A DNA stretch of 64,000 bases from Pleionea mediterranea (GCF_003148745.1 NZ_QGGU01000005.1:246466-310465); one strand, 5' to 3'; shown: positions 37,801-47,113, numbered from the stretch's first letter. Translations and numbers: made by a program. Notes: a model not told the origin generated them from the letters alone.

Positions 37801-38703
37801 TTGCCACATCTAGCGGAACAGGATGGTCACCAAGTTTATTACCATCTGCAAGGCACATTGAATGGCGACACGCCGATTCTTTTTCTGCATGGAGGTCCCG
37901 GTGCGGCCTGTCAGAAGAGCGATCATGAGTTACTCAAAGACTGTTCCCGTCCGGTTATTTTTCTCGATCAGCGAGGCTGTGGTAAAAGTCTGTCCGATGA
38001 TCTTCTCACCGCCAACACAACCCATGCATTGTTGAAGGATATCGAACGGCTGCGGCAGCAACTTAATGTGCAACAATTTATTCTGCTGGGCGGTAGCTGG
38101 GGCAGTACACTGGCCTTAAGTTATGCGATCCATTACCCGAAGCATGTTGAGCGTATGATTCTTTGGGGAATTTTTTTATGCAATTCTGCAGAATTAAACT
38201 GGTTTTACCGCGAAGGTGCCAACTGGATATTTCCAGAAGAATACCAGCGATTTATTGAACCCATCAACAATCTCGACTCGGTGATTGAGGAGTACCATCA
38301 ACTGGTGACTCATGGCTCCATTAAACAACGCCGGCAATACGCTGCTCAATGGGCAAGATGGGAAGCGATCAATTCATTTATTCAACCCGACGAGTCGACG
38401 TTACAACAGTTTTCCGATCCTGAAACAAGTTTACCCATGGTGATTCTGGAAACCCGTTATTTTTCTAATCTGGCGTTTTTGGCTGAAGACAATTTTATAC
38501 TGAAACATATCGACAGTATTAGCCATATTCCACTGGATATTGTGCACGGCCGTTACGACACCATTTGTCCCACACGATCTGCCTGGCTAGTCGCACAATC
38601 GATGCAACAGGCAACAATGCATGAGTCACCGTTAGCCGCCCATGATGCCAGCGAACCACAAAATAGAGCCAAGCTTAAGCAATTGATTAGTGCGCTTAAC
38701 TAG
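37801..38703 (+). CDS. Proline iminopeptidase-like alpha/beta hydrolase
   Basis: Family S33 hydrolase, 300 aa, that would remove N-terminal proline. Oxyanion-hole HGGPGAACQ, LDQRGCGKS, nucleophile elbow GGSWGSTLAL, the Asp in VHGRYDTICP, and a C-terminal His in AAHDASEP. No signal peptide, so cytoplasmic. It begins with TTG four bases after AGGGGGA; no ATG nearby fits. S33 relatives with other amide or ester substrates cannot be excluded. Confidence 0.85.
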   Translation: MPHLAEQDGHQVYYHLQGTLNGDTPILFLHGGPGAACQKSDHELLKDCSRPVIFLDQRGCGKSLSDDLLTANTTHALLKDIERLRQQLNVQQFILLGGSWGSTLALSYAIHYPKHVERMILWGIFLCNSAELNWFYREGANWIFPEEYQRFIEPINNLDSVIEEYHQLVTHGSIKQRRQYAAQWARWEAINSFIQPDESTLQQFSDPETSLPMVILETRYFSNLAFLAEDNFILKHIDSISHIPLDIVHGRYDTICPTRSAWLVAQSMQQATMHESPLAAHDASEPQNRAKLKQLISALN

Positions 38704-38734
38704 ATCGACACACGGCTTTAAAGGACATTCGGTT

Positions 38735-40552
38735 TCAACGGACATTCAGCTGTTGCTGTAACCATAACTCCAACAGTGTTACCTGCCATAACTTTGAACC
38801 AAACGGCCCACGAAAATCGCCGGGGGTTTGCAACATTTGTTCAATGGTTTCAAAATTAAACAAACCACGTTCTCTCGCTACCTGTTGACTAAATACCTGC
38901 TTTGCCATATCAAGGTACGGGCCTTGCATATTGCGTAATGCAGGTACCGGAAAATAGCCTTTTGGTCGATCAATGACTTCATGGGGGATCATTCGGCGGG
39001 CGACCTGTTTTAATAAATACTTTCCGCCATCTTTCAGTTTTAATGGATAAGGAATATGACTGGCCAGCTCAACCAGTTCATGATCAAGAAAAGGAACACG
39101 CGCTTCCAGACCAAAAGCCATGGTCATATTGTCAACGCGCTTTACCGGATCATCCACCAGCATTATTTCGGTATCCATCATTAAAGTATGATCGATCGCA
39201 CCAATGTCAGGGTTTTGTGCAAAGCCTTTTTTAAAATAATTGTCCACTAACAATAGAGAATGATCTTCATCGCTCCATTGCTTTTGCACCAGTTTTTTGT
39301 AGTCATTAAAATCATAGGAAAAATACGCATCGGCATAGGTTTCTGCCGCTTGTTTCGGCGAAACATCGACCATCGGAGGGTACCAATGATAACCGCCAAA
39401 TACTTCATCAGCGCCCTGACCACTTTGTACGACTTTGACGTGTTCACTTACTTTTTGCGACAGCAAATAAAAACCAATAACGTCATGGGACACCATAGGC
39501 TCTGACATGGCAGAAACACAATCCGGTAACGACTCAAGCAAGGTATCGTGTTTGGCAAATATCTTGTTATGGCGGGTGTTAAATTTATCCGCAATAATAT
39601 CGGAGTAACGAAATTCATTACCCTCTTCTTCACCCACCTGCTCAAAGCCAATGGAAAAGGTATGAATACTTTTTTGCCCCAACTTATCCAGTAGAGCTAC
39701 GATCAATGAAGAGTCCAGTCCCCCGGATAACAATACGCCCACCGGCACATCGGCTTCCAGTCTTCGTCTGGCGCTATCCATTAACGCCTTTTGTAATGCA
39801 TCAATCCACTGCTGTTCGGAAAAGTCCTTAAATTGTTTCTGGCGCTGATTAAAATCATGCCTTTCCGACTCGGTAGTTGGCTGCAATTGCCAGTATCGAT
39901 GGTGCTTCAACTCTCCATTAGTGGAGAGTTTTATCCAGCATCCCGGCGCCAGTTTTTTAATGCCATTGAATAATGTTCTGTCCTGAACAATCGCGCGTAT
40001 TCCAAAGTAATGATTTAACGACACAGGATCTATATCAGTAGGTACTTCCGGGTGGTTTAATAATGCTGGCAAACTGGAAGCAAAACAAAATCGCTGATGA
40101 TTATGAAAATAATATAAAGGCTTGATACCCAGCCGATCCCGAGCGATAAACACTTCACCAGTATCCCGCTCGACAATAACAAATGAAAACATGCCATTAA
40201 ATTGTTCAACGCAAGCTTCTCTCCAGTAATGATAGGATTTTAAAATCACTTCCGTATCACTGTTGGAAAAAAACTGATAGCCAACGTCCGTTAATGTTTT
40301 TTTCAATAATTTATAGTTATAAATACAACCATTAAATATAATGGTTAGGCCTAATGATGAGTCAATCATCGGCTGGCTGGCATGATTACTGAGATCAATT
40401 ATTTTTAAACGTCTGTGGCCTAAACAAATATTATCCTGTAGAAAAAGCCCTTCAGCATCCGGTCCTCTGCTTGAAAGAGTATTTAACATACGCTTGACAG
40501 TAGCGCTATCAGGCTTCTCTTTAAACGTTATTTCACCAGCCAGACCGCACAT
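38735..40552 (-). CDS. NAGGN-type asparagine synthase-family amidotransferase
   Basis: 605 aa. An N-terminal glutaminase (MCGLAGEI with nucleophile Cys2; RGPDAEGLFLQ; FNGCIYNYK) feeds ammonia to a C-terminal synthetase with the PP-loop GVLLSGGLDSSLIVALL. DDPVKRVDNMTMAFGLEARV, MSEPMVSHDVIGFYLLS and VVQSGQGADEVFGGYHWYPP match the N-acetylglutaminylglutamine amide enzymes of Pseudomonas (TIGR03104 type) rather than asnB for asparagine. Its usual partners, the acetyltransferase/ATP-grasp synthetase and the M42 peptidase, are absent; a RimK-like ligase is divergent 234 bp away. Start ATG behind GGAGGAACT. Confidence 0.82.
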   Translation of the reverse strand: MCGLAGEITFKEKPDSATVKRMLNTLSSRGPDAEGLFLQDNICLGHRRLKIIDLSNHASQPMIDSSLGLTIIFNGCIYNYKLLKKTLTDVGYQFFSNSDTEVILKSYHYWREACVEQFNGMFSFVIVERDTGEVFIARDRLGIKPLYYFHNHQRFCFASSLPALLNHPEVPTDIDPVSLNHYFGIRAIVQDRTLFNGIKKLAPGCWIKLSTNGELKHHRYWQLQPTTESERHDFNQRQKQFKDFSEQQWIDALQKALMDSARRRLEADVPVGVLLSGGLDSSLIVALLDKLGQKSIHTFSIGFEQVGEEEGNEFRYSDIIADKFNTRHNKIFAKHDTLLESLPDCVSAMSEPMVSHDVIGFYLLSQKVSEHVKVVQSGQGADEVFGGYHWYPPMVDVSPKQAAETYADAYFSYDFNDYKKLVQKQWSDEDHSLLLVDNYFKKGFAQNPDIGAIDHTLMMDTEIMLVDDPVKRVDNMTMAFGLEARVPFLDHELVELASHIPYPLKLKDGGKYLLKQVARRMIPHEVIDRPKGYFPVPALRNMQGPYLDMAKQVFSQQVARERGLFNFETIEQMLQTPGDFRGPFGSKLWQVTLLELWLQQQLNVR

Positions 40553-40786
40553 AGTTCCTCCGTTTATTATCGACAGCGTTCAAGGCTTCCTTAACAAGTA
40601 ATAGCAAAGCCATTGCGGAACGCAAGATCTCACGTTTACACCGATGCGTAAAAACTCAATGCGTTATTACTCTCCAGTTACCCTGTCGTTACGCTAGAAT
40701 AAAAGCCGAACACTGCTACACTTTAACTGTCACTGCACTTAATACAAATGATTAAAACAGTTTCACAACAAAACACTTTATAACTT

Positions 40787-41743
40787 ATGAATATAGGAAT
40801 TTTAACCACCAACCAAATTCGGGACGATCAACGTCTATTAAACGAAGCAGAAAACAAAGGGCATGCTGCCCGATTACTGGACTTACGCTATATTAGTGTC
40901 GAGCTTTCTTCTGATCGACCCACCATCTACTTTAAAAACGAAAATATTTCATCAGAATTTGACGCTATTATTCCAAGACTTAATGTCAGCTTTACAGATT
41001 ACGGCATCAATATTTTGCAACAGTTCATCTGTTTGCACACCTACATCAGCGAATCGCCAGAGGCATTAAGGCTCGGACGAGATAAGTTAAAGTGCTTACA
41101 GTACCTTATGGATAAAGGGTTACCATTTCCTGCAACTGGCATTGCTTTTTCCAGTGAATATTTTGAACCCATTATCTCCGATTTAAAACTGCCGTTAGTG
41201 GTTAAACTTATTGAAAGCACCGAAGGTACAGGTGTCTTTTTAGCGCGAGATATTAAAGAGGCACAAAACATCATTAAAACATTTGGTTTGCTGGGTGCAT
41301 CTTTTATTGTTCAAGAGTTTGTAAAAGAAGCCGCTGGTGCCGATCTAAGAGCTTTCGTTGTTGGTGATAAAATTGTAGCTGCCATGAAGCGACAATCGCA
41401 GGATACCGATTTTCGCGCTAATGTCTCCCTTGGCGCTCATTCATCCGAAGTGACATTAACAGAACAAGAAAAAGAAATTATTTTAAGTGCCACACGAAGC
41501 ATCGGCGTTAACATTGCTGGCGTTGATTTTGTTCGCTCAAATCGTGGACCATTGTTGTTAGAGATCAATGTGTCACCCGATTTTACCGGTGAGCAAGGCA
41601 TCGAAGCGATTACCAATACCAACATTGCGGCAGCCATTATCGACTTTACTGTTGAACAAGCAAGCAAATACAAAAGTAAGCCGCTTGCGGATAACAAACA
41701 CAGCGTAAATCAGGAGTATATGTCGTTATGTGTCGATGGATAG
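40787..41743 (+). CDS. RimK-family alpha-L-glutamate ligase (ATP-grasp)
   Basis: 318 aa, ATP-grasp ligase very close to RimK, which adds glutamate to the C-terminus of ribosomal protein S6. Landmarks: IIPRLNVSFTDYGINILQQF, SRDKL-like LGRDKLKCLQYLMDKGLPFP, the ATP-binding lysine in LPLVVKLIESTEGTGVFLA, VQEFVKEAAGADLRAFVVGD, and the metal/ATP Glu-Asn in GPLLLEINVSPDF. Classical RimK has NSSPGLEGIE where this has NVSPDFTGEQGIE, a three-residue expansion at the active-site end. No clear Shine-Dalgarno. The last 16 bases overlap the next gene. Confidence 0.85.
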   Translation: MNIGILTTNQIRDDQRLLNEAENKGHAARLLDLRYISVELSSDRPTIYFKNENISSEFDAIIPRLNVSFTDYGINILQQFICLHTYISESPEALRLGRDKLKCLQYLMDKGLPFPATGIAFSSEYFEPIISDLKLPLVVKLIESTEGTGVFLARDIKEAQNIIKTFGLLGASFIVQEFVKEAAGADLRAFVVGDKIVAAMKRQSQDTDFRANVSLGAHSSEVTLTEQEKEIILSATRSIGVNIAGVDFVRSNRGPLLLEINVSPDFTGEQGIEAITNTNIAAAIIDFTVEQASKYKSKPLADNKHSVNQEYMSLCVDG

Positions 41744-42594
41744 CTTATATTGGACAGCCGATATTTCTCGACAGTCTGGTTACTCAACCAAAACACTCAT
41801 TGGTCGAACAAAGCTTAAATAGCAAATTAAATATAACACCGGCTGGAAAACTGCTCAGCACCAACGGTGATGGCTTTGGTATCGGCTGGTATGACAAACG
41901 GCCTGATCCGGGTGTTTTTAAAGATGATGTGCCCGCCTGGCACGATGAGAATCTGAAAAACTTATGCCATCAAGTACAATCCCATATTTTCTTTGCCCAT
42001 GTTCGTGCCACCACAACCGGAGAAATCCAGCGAACAAACTGCCATCCTTTTCATTACAAACACTGGCTGTTTCAACATAATGGACATGTAACTGATTTTG
42101 AAAATATTCGCCGCGAGTTACAAATGGAAATTGCACCGGAACTTTATCCGTATTTAAAAGGCACCACCGATAGTGAAACTTTTTTCTTGCTGGCGCTTAC
42201 CTATGGACTGGTCAGTCGCCCAAAAGAAGCTTTGCAGGCGATGGTTTCAAGGGTACTTGAAGCATTAATTCGTACGGATCCGGATGGTGCGCTTAATTTA
42301 TCCTGCGCTTTATCAGATGGTCAAAGTCTTTACACCTTACGCTTTTCACATAATGAAGATGCCATGACATTATTTTACTCCACCGACATTCACTGCTTTG
42401 ATGACTTTGAAGGATCGAATAGCTGCATGCCTAATAACAGTACAGTTGTAGTATCGGAACCTCTGGACAAAGCCAGCGAAAAATGGACAGAAATTCCCAA
42501 CAACACCTTTACAACCATAAGTGGACAATCTGTTAACACAGAAACATTTTTTGATGATAACTCTTTGTCTGCGATTACCCAGATGTCATCATGA
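41728..42594 (+). CDS. EgtC/YafJ-like class II glutamine amidotransferase
   Basis: 288 aa, N-terminal nucleophile (Ntn) hydrolase. MCRWIAYIGQPIFLDSLV gives Cys2 after Met removal, NGDGFGIGWY is the substrate loop, HVRATTTGEIQRTNCHPF and FQHNGHV are family signatures, then TTDSETFFLLAL. No synthase domain follows, so it may act as a gamma-glutamyl amidohydrolase like EgtC or use a partner for transfer. Starts inside the end of the RimK-like gene with AGGAG there, implying translational coupling. YafJ itself has no known substrate. Confidence 0.87.
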   Translation: MCRWIAYIGQPIFLDSLVTQPKHSLVEQSLNSKLNITPAGKLLSTNGDGFGIGWYDKRPDPGVFKDDVPAWHDENLKNLCHQVQSHIFFAHVRATTTGEIQRTNCHPFHYKHWLFQHNGHVTDFENIRRELQMEIAPELYPYLKGTTDSETFFLLALTYGLVSRPKEALQAMVSRVLEALIRTDPDGALNLSCALSDGQSLYTLRFSHNEDAMTLFYSTDIHCFDDFEGSNSCMPNNSTVVVSEPLDKASEKWTEIPNNTFTTISGQSVNTETFFDDNSLSAITQMSS

Positions 42595-42631
42595 TGCTCG
42601 ACAGTTCTGAAATCTTAACAAACTTGAATTA

Positions 42632-43540
42632 TCAATAGATTAACTTTGCCTGCTGTAACCAGTCATCTTCCACCCAAAAAACACGAACCCTTTCTTTTCC
42701 ATCACAAAAGCCAACCAACTGTTTTGGATAACTGATGTCTTCTGACAGAAGTTTTTCTAATGAATGGGTTTGATCGGCATAGAATGATGCAAACCATTGA
42801 TGTTTTTTTGCAATACACCAATGCAAATTATGGTAGTCCAGCTGTTGCTCAAGTTGCTGCCGGGTTGCCCAGCGTCCAACAACACTCGCGTCATTTATCT
42901 GTGCATCGAAGTCTGGTTTATTTTCTGCAATCGAAGTATAAAGTCGCCCTTTTATTACACTGTATGAGCGCTTTATATCCAAATTATTTTTTTCAAGCAA
43001 CGACGATGCGATTGGTGTTTGAGGCAATTGCAGCTGATGCTGTTCTAGACGATGGATCTTTTTATCCAGTCTGTCGGCCTGCCCCGGGCCGACCCATTGG
43101 CGTAATCCAGAAACACCCGGTACTTGTAAATAAAACTTACAGGTTAACTCAATATGAAAAAGCTGCTCGGTTTTTAAACACTGGATGACCAGGTCAAGTT
43201 CACCCAGAGTCTTGCCCTGATCGCGTAATGGAAAATTTGATGTAATTAGACGGTAATCCGGATGTAGCTCGATTGCTGCATTCCAATAAGCTTCAAATCG
43301 CTCACCCAGTCGTTTTGTTTTTAATTCGGATAAATATCCTTTTATCAGTTTTAAGGCAACATCCGGCTGTTGTTCGAGTGTTTGTTTTAAGCGACTATAA
43401 AATGTTTTCGACACGCCTTCATCAGAAAAAAATCCATGCCTGTTGTTTATAATTTCCGGCGAGCCAATACACCAGAGCAAATTACTGAGCAGTTGCTGCT
43501 GCGACTCAAAATGATAATTAGCATTAACGATTGTTGTCAT
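42632..43540 (-). CDS. DUF1853 family protein
   Basis: 302 aa, no signal or membrane segment. The core matches DUF1853: KRLGERFEAYW, RDQGKTLGELDLVI, HIELTCKFYLQVP, and WVGPGQADRLDKKIHRLEQH. The order E...GELD...E-T-K resembles a PD-(D/E)XK nuclease fold, so DNA or RNA cleavage is possible, but the family is uncharacterised. Convergent with the amidotransferase gene, 37 bp apart, and downstream of dedA in the same direction. Confidence 0.78.
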   Translation of the reverse strand: MTTIVNANYHFESQQQLLSNLLWCIGSPEIINNRHGFFSDEGVSKTFYSRLKQTLEQQPDVALKLIKGYLSELKTKRLGERFEAYWNAAIELHPDYRLITSNFPLRDQGKTLGELDLVIQCLKTEQLFHIELTCKFYLQVPGVSGLRQWVGPGQADRLDKKIHRLEQHQLQLPQTPIASSLLEKNNLDIKRSYSVIKGRLYTSIAENKPDFDAQINDASVVGRWATRQQLEQQLDYHNLHWCIAKKHQWFASFYADQTHSLEKLLSEDISYPKQLVGFCDGKERVRVFWVEDDWLQQAKLIY

Positions 43541-43650
43541 TTGCTCTCAGCTTTCCTTCAATATTTTTGGTCATTAAAGGATATTGTTTAGTTGTACAAT
43601 GTAGTGAATATATTAGAAGCTATCTTAGCCAACTATTTTAACCAGCTGTC

Positions 43651-44412
43651 TTAGCCAACTTTATTAAACACTTTATACAATATGGATAATATTTCCTGTC
43701 CAAGTGGACTTAATCCAAGAATGATTAATATAAGTAATGCACAGGTCATCGCTAATATAGATTGTAATTTTTTTCCTCTGGCATCCTCACTTTGTTTGTC
43801 TAAACGTTTAGCAGCTATCCACCAGCGACGGGACAGCCAAAGAAAGATACACTCGCCAAAAACAAACACAGCCATTACTTCACGGGTGCCTTCGGGTAAT
43901 GAAAAGGTAGCACCAACCAGAATGCCCGGTAATAAATAGATTGGCGCCCACAATAGCCCTGAACCAATATTAACAAGCCAGAATACTCTATTAGACATCC
44001 CTGAAATACCGGCGACTAATGGTAGTAAAGCTCTTAATGGCCCGATAAAACGGCCAATAATTAAGCTCATTACACCATAATGTTTAATAAACCGATCAGA
44101 ACGTTCTAATCCTTTCTGATGAGACTCTAGCCACTTCCAGTGCCGGATATTATCGCGAAAATGATAACCTAACTGGTAACTCACGCCTTCGCCAATAACC
44201 GCGCCAATAAACATGGCAAGCGCCATACTATAAAATGGCAATACCTGATTACCAATAAGCGCACCGACGCCCAATAAAAGCAGCCATCCGGGCATTAACA
44301 CACCGACTATCGCAACCGACTCTAAAAATGCGATCAGCAATACAATAAAAAATGCCCATTCGGGTGACTGTTCAATAAACAGCAGCAACTGTTTACTGTA
44401 GTTTTCAATCAA
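43651..44412 (-). CDS. DedA family membrane protein
   Basis: 253 aa, about six membrane segments. FLESVAIVGVLMPGWLLLLG, GAVIGEGVSYQLGYHFRD, and the hallmark GRFIGPLRALLPLVAGISGM are DedA/VTT-domain motifs. Family members flip undecaprenyl phosphate or phosphatidylethanolamine. Longer at the C-terminus than YqjA-like forms, with one extra helix (LQSILAMTCALLILIILGLS). Start codon TTG with GGGAG eight bases upstream. Confidence 0.88.
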   Translation of the reverse strand: MIENYSKQLLLFIEQSPEWAFFIVLLIAFLESVAIVGVLMPGWLLLLGVGALIGNQVLPFYSMALAMFIGAVIGEGVSYQLGYHFRDNIRHWKWLESHQKGLERSDRFIKHYGVMSLIIGRFIGPLRALLPLVAGISGMSNRVFWLVNIGSGLLWAPIYLLPGILVGATFSLPEGTREVMAVFVFGECIFLWLSRRWWIAAKRLDKQSEDARGKKLQSILAMTCALLILIILGLSPLGQEILSILYKVFNKVG

Positions 44413-44561
44413 TGGAAAACTCCCAAGCGCGAAGAGTCGCGATAAAAATTAAATTAGTGTATCTTAAGCCTACCACGATGAGTAAGACGCTCGCTATGAT
44501 GATGGTGCTCTATCATGAAGGATCCTATTATGACAGAACCATTTCATGACGGAACTAAAGC

Positions 44562-45905
44562 ATGACGAAATCATTACCAGCCCACAATGCCATAAACGCA
44601 GATACCGTCCCGGAAGCTGACTTTCCTTCCCGCAATGCGGATTTGGAAGCCTGTAAAAATTGTCAAACTCATTTAACCGGACCTTTTTGCCATCAATGCG
44701 GACAGCCGAATAAATCCATCATTCGTTTTTTCGGCTCGATGATAAAAGAATTACTTGAAGATATCATCAGTCTCGACTCAAGAGCTGCACGCACGTTATT
44801 CGCTTTATTATTCCGTCCCGGCTTTTTAACCAGAGAATATGTCTCCGGCCGTCGATTCAGTTATGTACCACCTCTTAGGCTGTATTTGATCACCAGTATA
44901 TTTTGTATCTTTGTGATCTGGGTACAGAATAAAACGTCTGACGACTCCATCTTTGGCCAAATCAACAGCGAACAGGTTTCTTCCGAATTATCAAAAGCTC
45001 AATTCGATGGTGATAATGCTTCCACTGGCTTTGGAAAACTTTCCGAGCAGGAGCGACAAAAAGCATTACAAGAATTGCAGCAAGCCAATCAGGTGTTACA
45101 GTTGGCTGGCAAGTCCCCCATTGCAATCCCTCGCTCTTTACAATCGCCTGATACCCAGATTGATAATCCAGATAATAAAACGGGTGAGACAACGGATACT
45201 CGAACAGAAGATATCCATACCAAACAGCAGCCAGAAATTAACAAGCCAGACTTACCAGATGAGCCTGCTCCGCTTGATAAAACTGAAAATAATAGTGCCG
45301 CAGATCCCAAGCCATTACCGAGTGAAACAAACGCCGAACAAAATAAAGACAATAAAGGATTCGTTTATAAAGAGGGGGATTTACAGGTCGACTTACCTTG
45401 GTTATCGAAGGAAGACAACCAACAACTCGAGTTAAAACTGGAAGATAATATAAAAAATATTATTGACGACCCGAATGATTTTTTTGGTGATTTACTAGAA
45501 GTCATCCCTAAGAGCATGCTTTTGCTGGTGCCGATTTTCGCCATCTTGATGAAACTGTCCTATCCGTTTGCTCGCCGTTATTACATAGAACATCTTATTC
45601 ATGCGTTTCATGGTCATGCATTTTTATTTCTTTGTGTTTTATTATTAATGGGACTGGATCGAACGGGTCAATGGCTCAGTGCATCCGACAATGGTTTTGT
45701 CAGTTTTATCGCCTCTATTATTCAGTTAGTTGAAACCTTGTTATTTATCTGGATACCCGTTTACTTTCTATTATCGATTAAAAGCGTCTACCGCCAAAAC
45801 TGGTTTCTTAGTGTGTTTAAATGGATGTTGACCGGTATTTTATATTTACTTTTATTCAGCTTTGCCGCCATCACTATATTAATATTAAGTGTGTTGTTTA
45901 ATTAA
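44562..45905 (+). CDS. DUF3667 membrane protein with zinc ribbon
   Basis: 447 aa. N-terminal zinc-ribbon CKNCQTHLTGPFCHQCGQ at about residues 31-48, then FFGSMIKELLEDIISLDSRA and TLFALLFRPGFLTREYVSGR, the DUF3667 signature, then helix YLITSIFCIFVIWV. A long acidic, Pro/Asn/Thr-rich low-complexity region (about residues 130-290) separates it from a four-helix membrane part at the C-terminus. Function unknown. The next gene starts 18 bp downstream, so the two are probably co-transcribed. Confidence 0.78.
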   Translation: MTKSLPAHNAINADTVPEADFPSRNADLEACKNCQTHLTGPFCHQCGQPNKSIIRFFGSMIKELLEDIISLDSRAARTLFALLFRPGFLTREYVSGRRFSYVPPLRLYLITSIFCIFVIWVQNKTSDDSIFGQINSEQVSSELSKAQFDGDNASTGFGKLSEQERQKALQELQQANQVLQLAGKSPIAIPRSLQSPDTQIDNPDNKTGETTDTRTEDIHTKQQPEINKPDLPDEPAPLDKTENNSAADPKPLPSETNAEQNKDNKGFVYKEGDLQVDLPWLSKEDNQQLELKLEDNIKNIIDDPNDFFGDLLEVIPKSMLLLVPIFAILMKLSYPFARRYYIEHLIHAFHGHAFLFLCVLLLMGLDRTGQWLSASDNGFVSFIASIIQLVETLLFIWIPVYFLLSIKSVYRQNWFLSVFKWMLTGILYLLLFSFAAITILILSVLFN

Positions 45906-45923
45906 TCCCTCAAGGAGTTCTTT

Positions 45924-47048
45924 GTGTCAGTCTCATATCTACCGTTCATATTTCTTATATTTATTTGTACTCTATCCACTTCAGCTCAGGCTAATGAGCC
46001 ATTAAAAGCAGAGTCCTATAGTGGAAAAAGTGCTCTATATGCTTACATGCTAACTAGTAATAACTCAGAAACCATACGGTTAGTTGGTAAATCAATTGTA
46101 AAAGACAACGTCATTGATCCAAAGCTTCTTGACTTGGCAGCATTGAAAATTTTCACAATGTCTGAAGTAACAAGTGACTTAGATGTTGACGCAGCTTCTT
46201 GGCTCGCAAATGCACTTAAAGCAAAAGGTCAAGCAAAACATGCGTCACTCCTAGATTTAACATATGATAAAGCAAAAAGTCGAAAATTTAAGTCATACAT
46301 TAGAAAAGCACAAAATAAGCTTCCTAAACTTAAAGTTAAAACTAATCTTGAAGGAGATAAGTCATCATTAAAAAATTTGCACGAAGATTTACTCAAAAAA
46401 TTCAAAAATGATAAAACTCCTAAAAAAGGAGATGTTGAATTAAATATGAGTATTGATGAAGTCGTTAGCACTATAGGCTATCCCTTTGATGTAAAAGCAG
46501 TTAACAAAACGACTAAATCTATGCCTTTTATTGGTCGAATAAAATATACTCATATGGAAGCTTATTTTGATCAGATTGGACAGGTTGTATTTGATCGAGA
46601 AGATAAAGAACACTGGTATGTTATTGACGTTATTAAAAATAGTAATATTTCTGATAATATGCTTGATGATCAGCTTGGTAAATTTAAACAAGCATTATTT
46701 AGTGAAGACGCTTTGCTTTTAAGAAAAACAGCCAAAAGTATTATCAAACAAAATTTATTTTCACCTGAGCTGCTAGACTATGCTGCAGAGCGAATCCTTA
46801 CAACTAAAACTTATAGCTCTGATTACATGGTTGATGCCATTTCCTGGGTTTGCAAGGCATTAGCAGCTAGTGATAACTCACGTTATTATTCTGCGCTAAA
46901 GACTGTAGCAGAAAGCTCAACAAGCTCTAAGGTAAGAGGTTATGCTGAAAGCTCTTATGAACAGCTTAATGCATCAGATAAAAATCAGTATTCTCAAGGA
47001 ATGATTTATAATGAAAAGTCTGACTCTACAGCAGACTCACCAAATTAA
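45924..47048 (+). CDS. Exported protein with two alpha-repeat domains around an SmpA/BamE-like core
   Basis: 374 aa, not recognised. A signal peptide (LPFIFLIFICTLSTSAQA) is followed by about 85 residues that recur near the end: KSIVKDNVIDPKLLDLAALK against KSIIKQNLFSPELLDYAAER, and DAASWLANALKA against DAISWVCKALAA. Between them LNMSIDEVVSTIGYPFDVKA followed by MEAYFDQIGQVVFD resembles the SmpA/OmlA fold. Start GTG with AAGGAG six bases upstream. More AT-rich than the neighbours. Probably periplasmic; partner or substrate unknown. Confidence 0.7.
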   Translation: MSVSYLPFIFLIFICTLSTSAQANEPLKAESYSGKSALYAYMLTSNNSETIRLVGKSIVKDNVIDPKLLDLAALKIFTMSEVTSDLDVDAASWLANALKAKGQAKHASLLDLTYDKAKSRKFKSYIRKAQNKLPKLKVKTNLEGDKSSLKNLHEDLLKKFKNDKTPKKGDVELNMSIDEVVSTIGYPFDVKAVNKTTKSMPFIGRIKYTHMEAYFDQIGQVVFDREDKEHWYVIDVIKNSNISDNMLDDQLGKFKQALFSEDALLLRKTAKSIIKQNLFSPELLDYAAERILTTKTYSSDYMVDAISWVCKALAASDNSRYYSALKTVAESSTSSKVRGYAESSYEQLNASDKNQYSQGMIYNEKSDSTADSPN

Positions 47049-47080
47049 ATCTCAATAAGATTAGAATTTACAGAGCTTTC

Positions 47081-47113
47081 TAATACTCCACCATCTTTTT
47101 TGGTGGAGTATTA
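47081..47113. terminator. Perfect hairpin between convergent genes
   Basis: TAATACTCCACCA pairs with TGGTGGAGTATTA over a 7-base loop. It lies between the duplicated-domain gene (+) and lipA (-). The T-tract after it is weak on both sides, so termination is likely but not certain. Confidence 0.6.

Noticed and set aside
38735..40552. Asparagine synthetase B assignment
   Set aside because: The DDPVKRVDNMTM, MSEPMVSHD and GYHWYPP segments follow the NAGGN-type amidotransferase rather than AsnB.
43600..43665. Direct repeat CTTAGCCAACT near the dedA stop
   Set aside because: Only two 11-base copies about 30 bp apart; best explained by local duplication without evident function.
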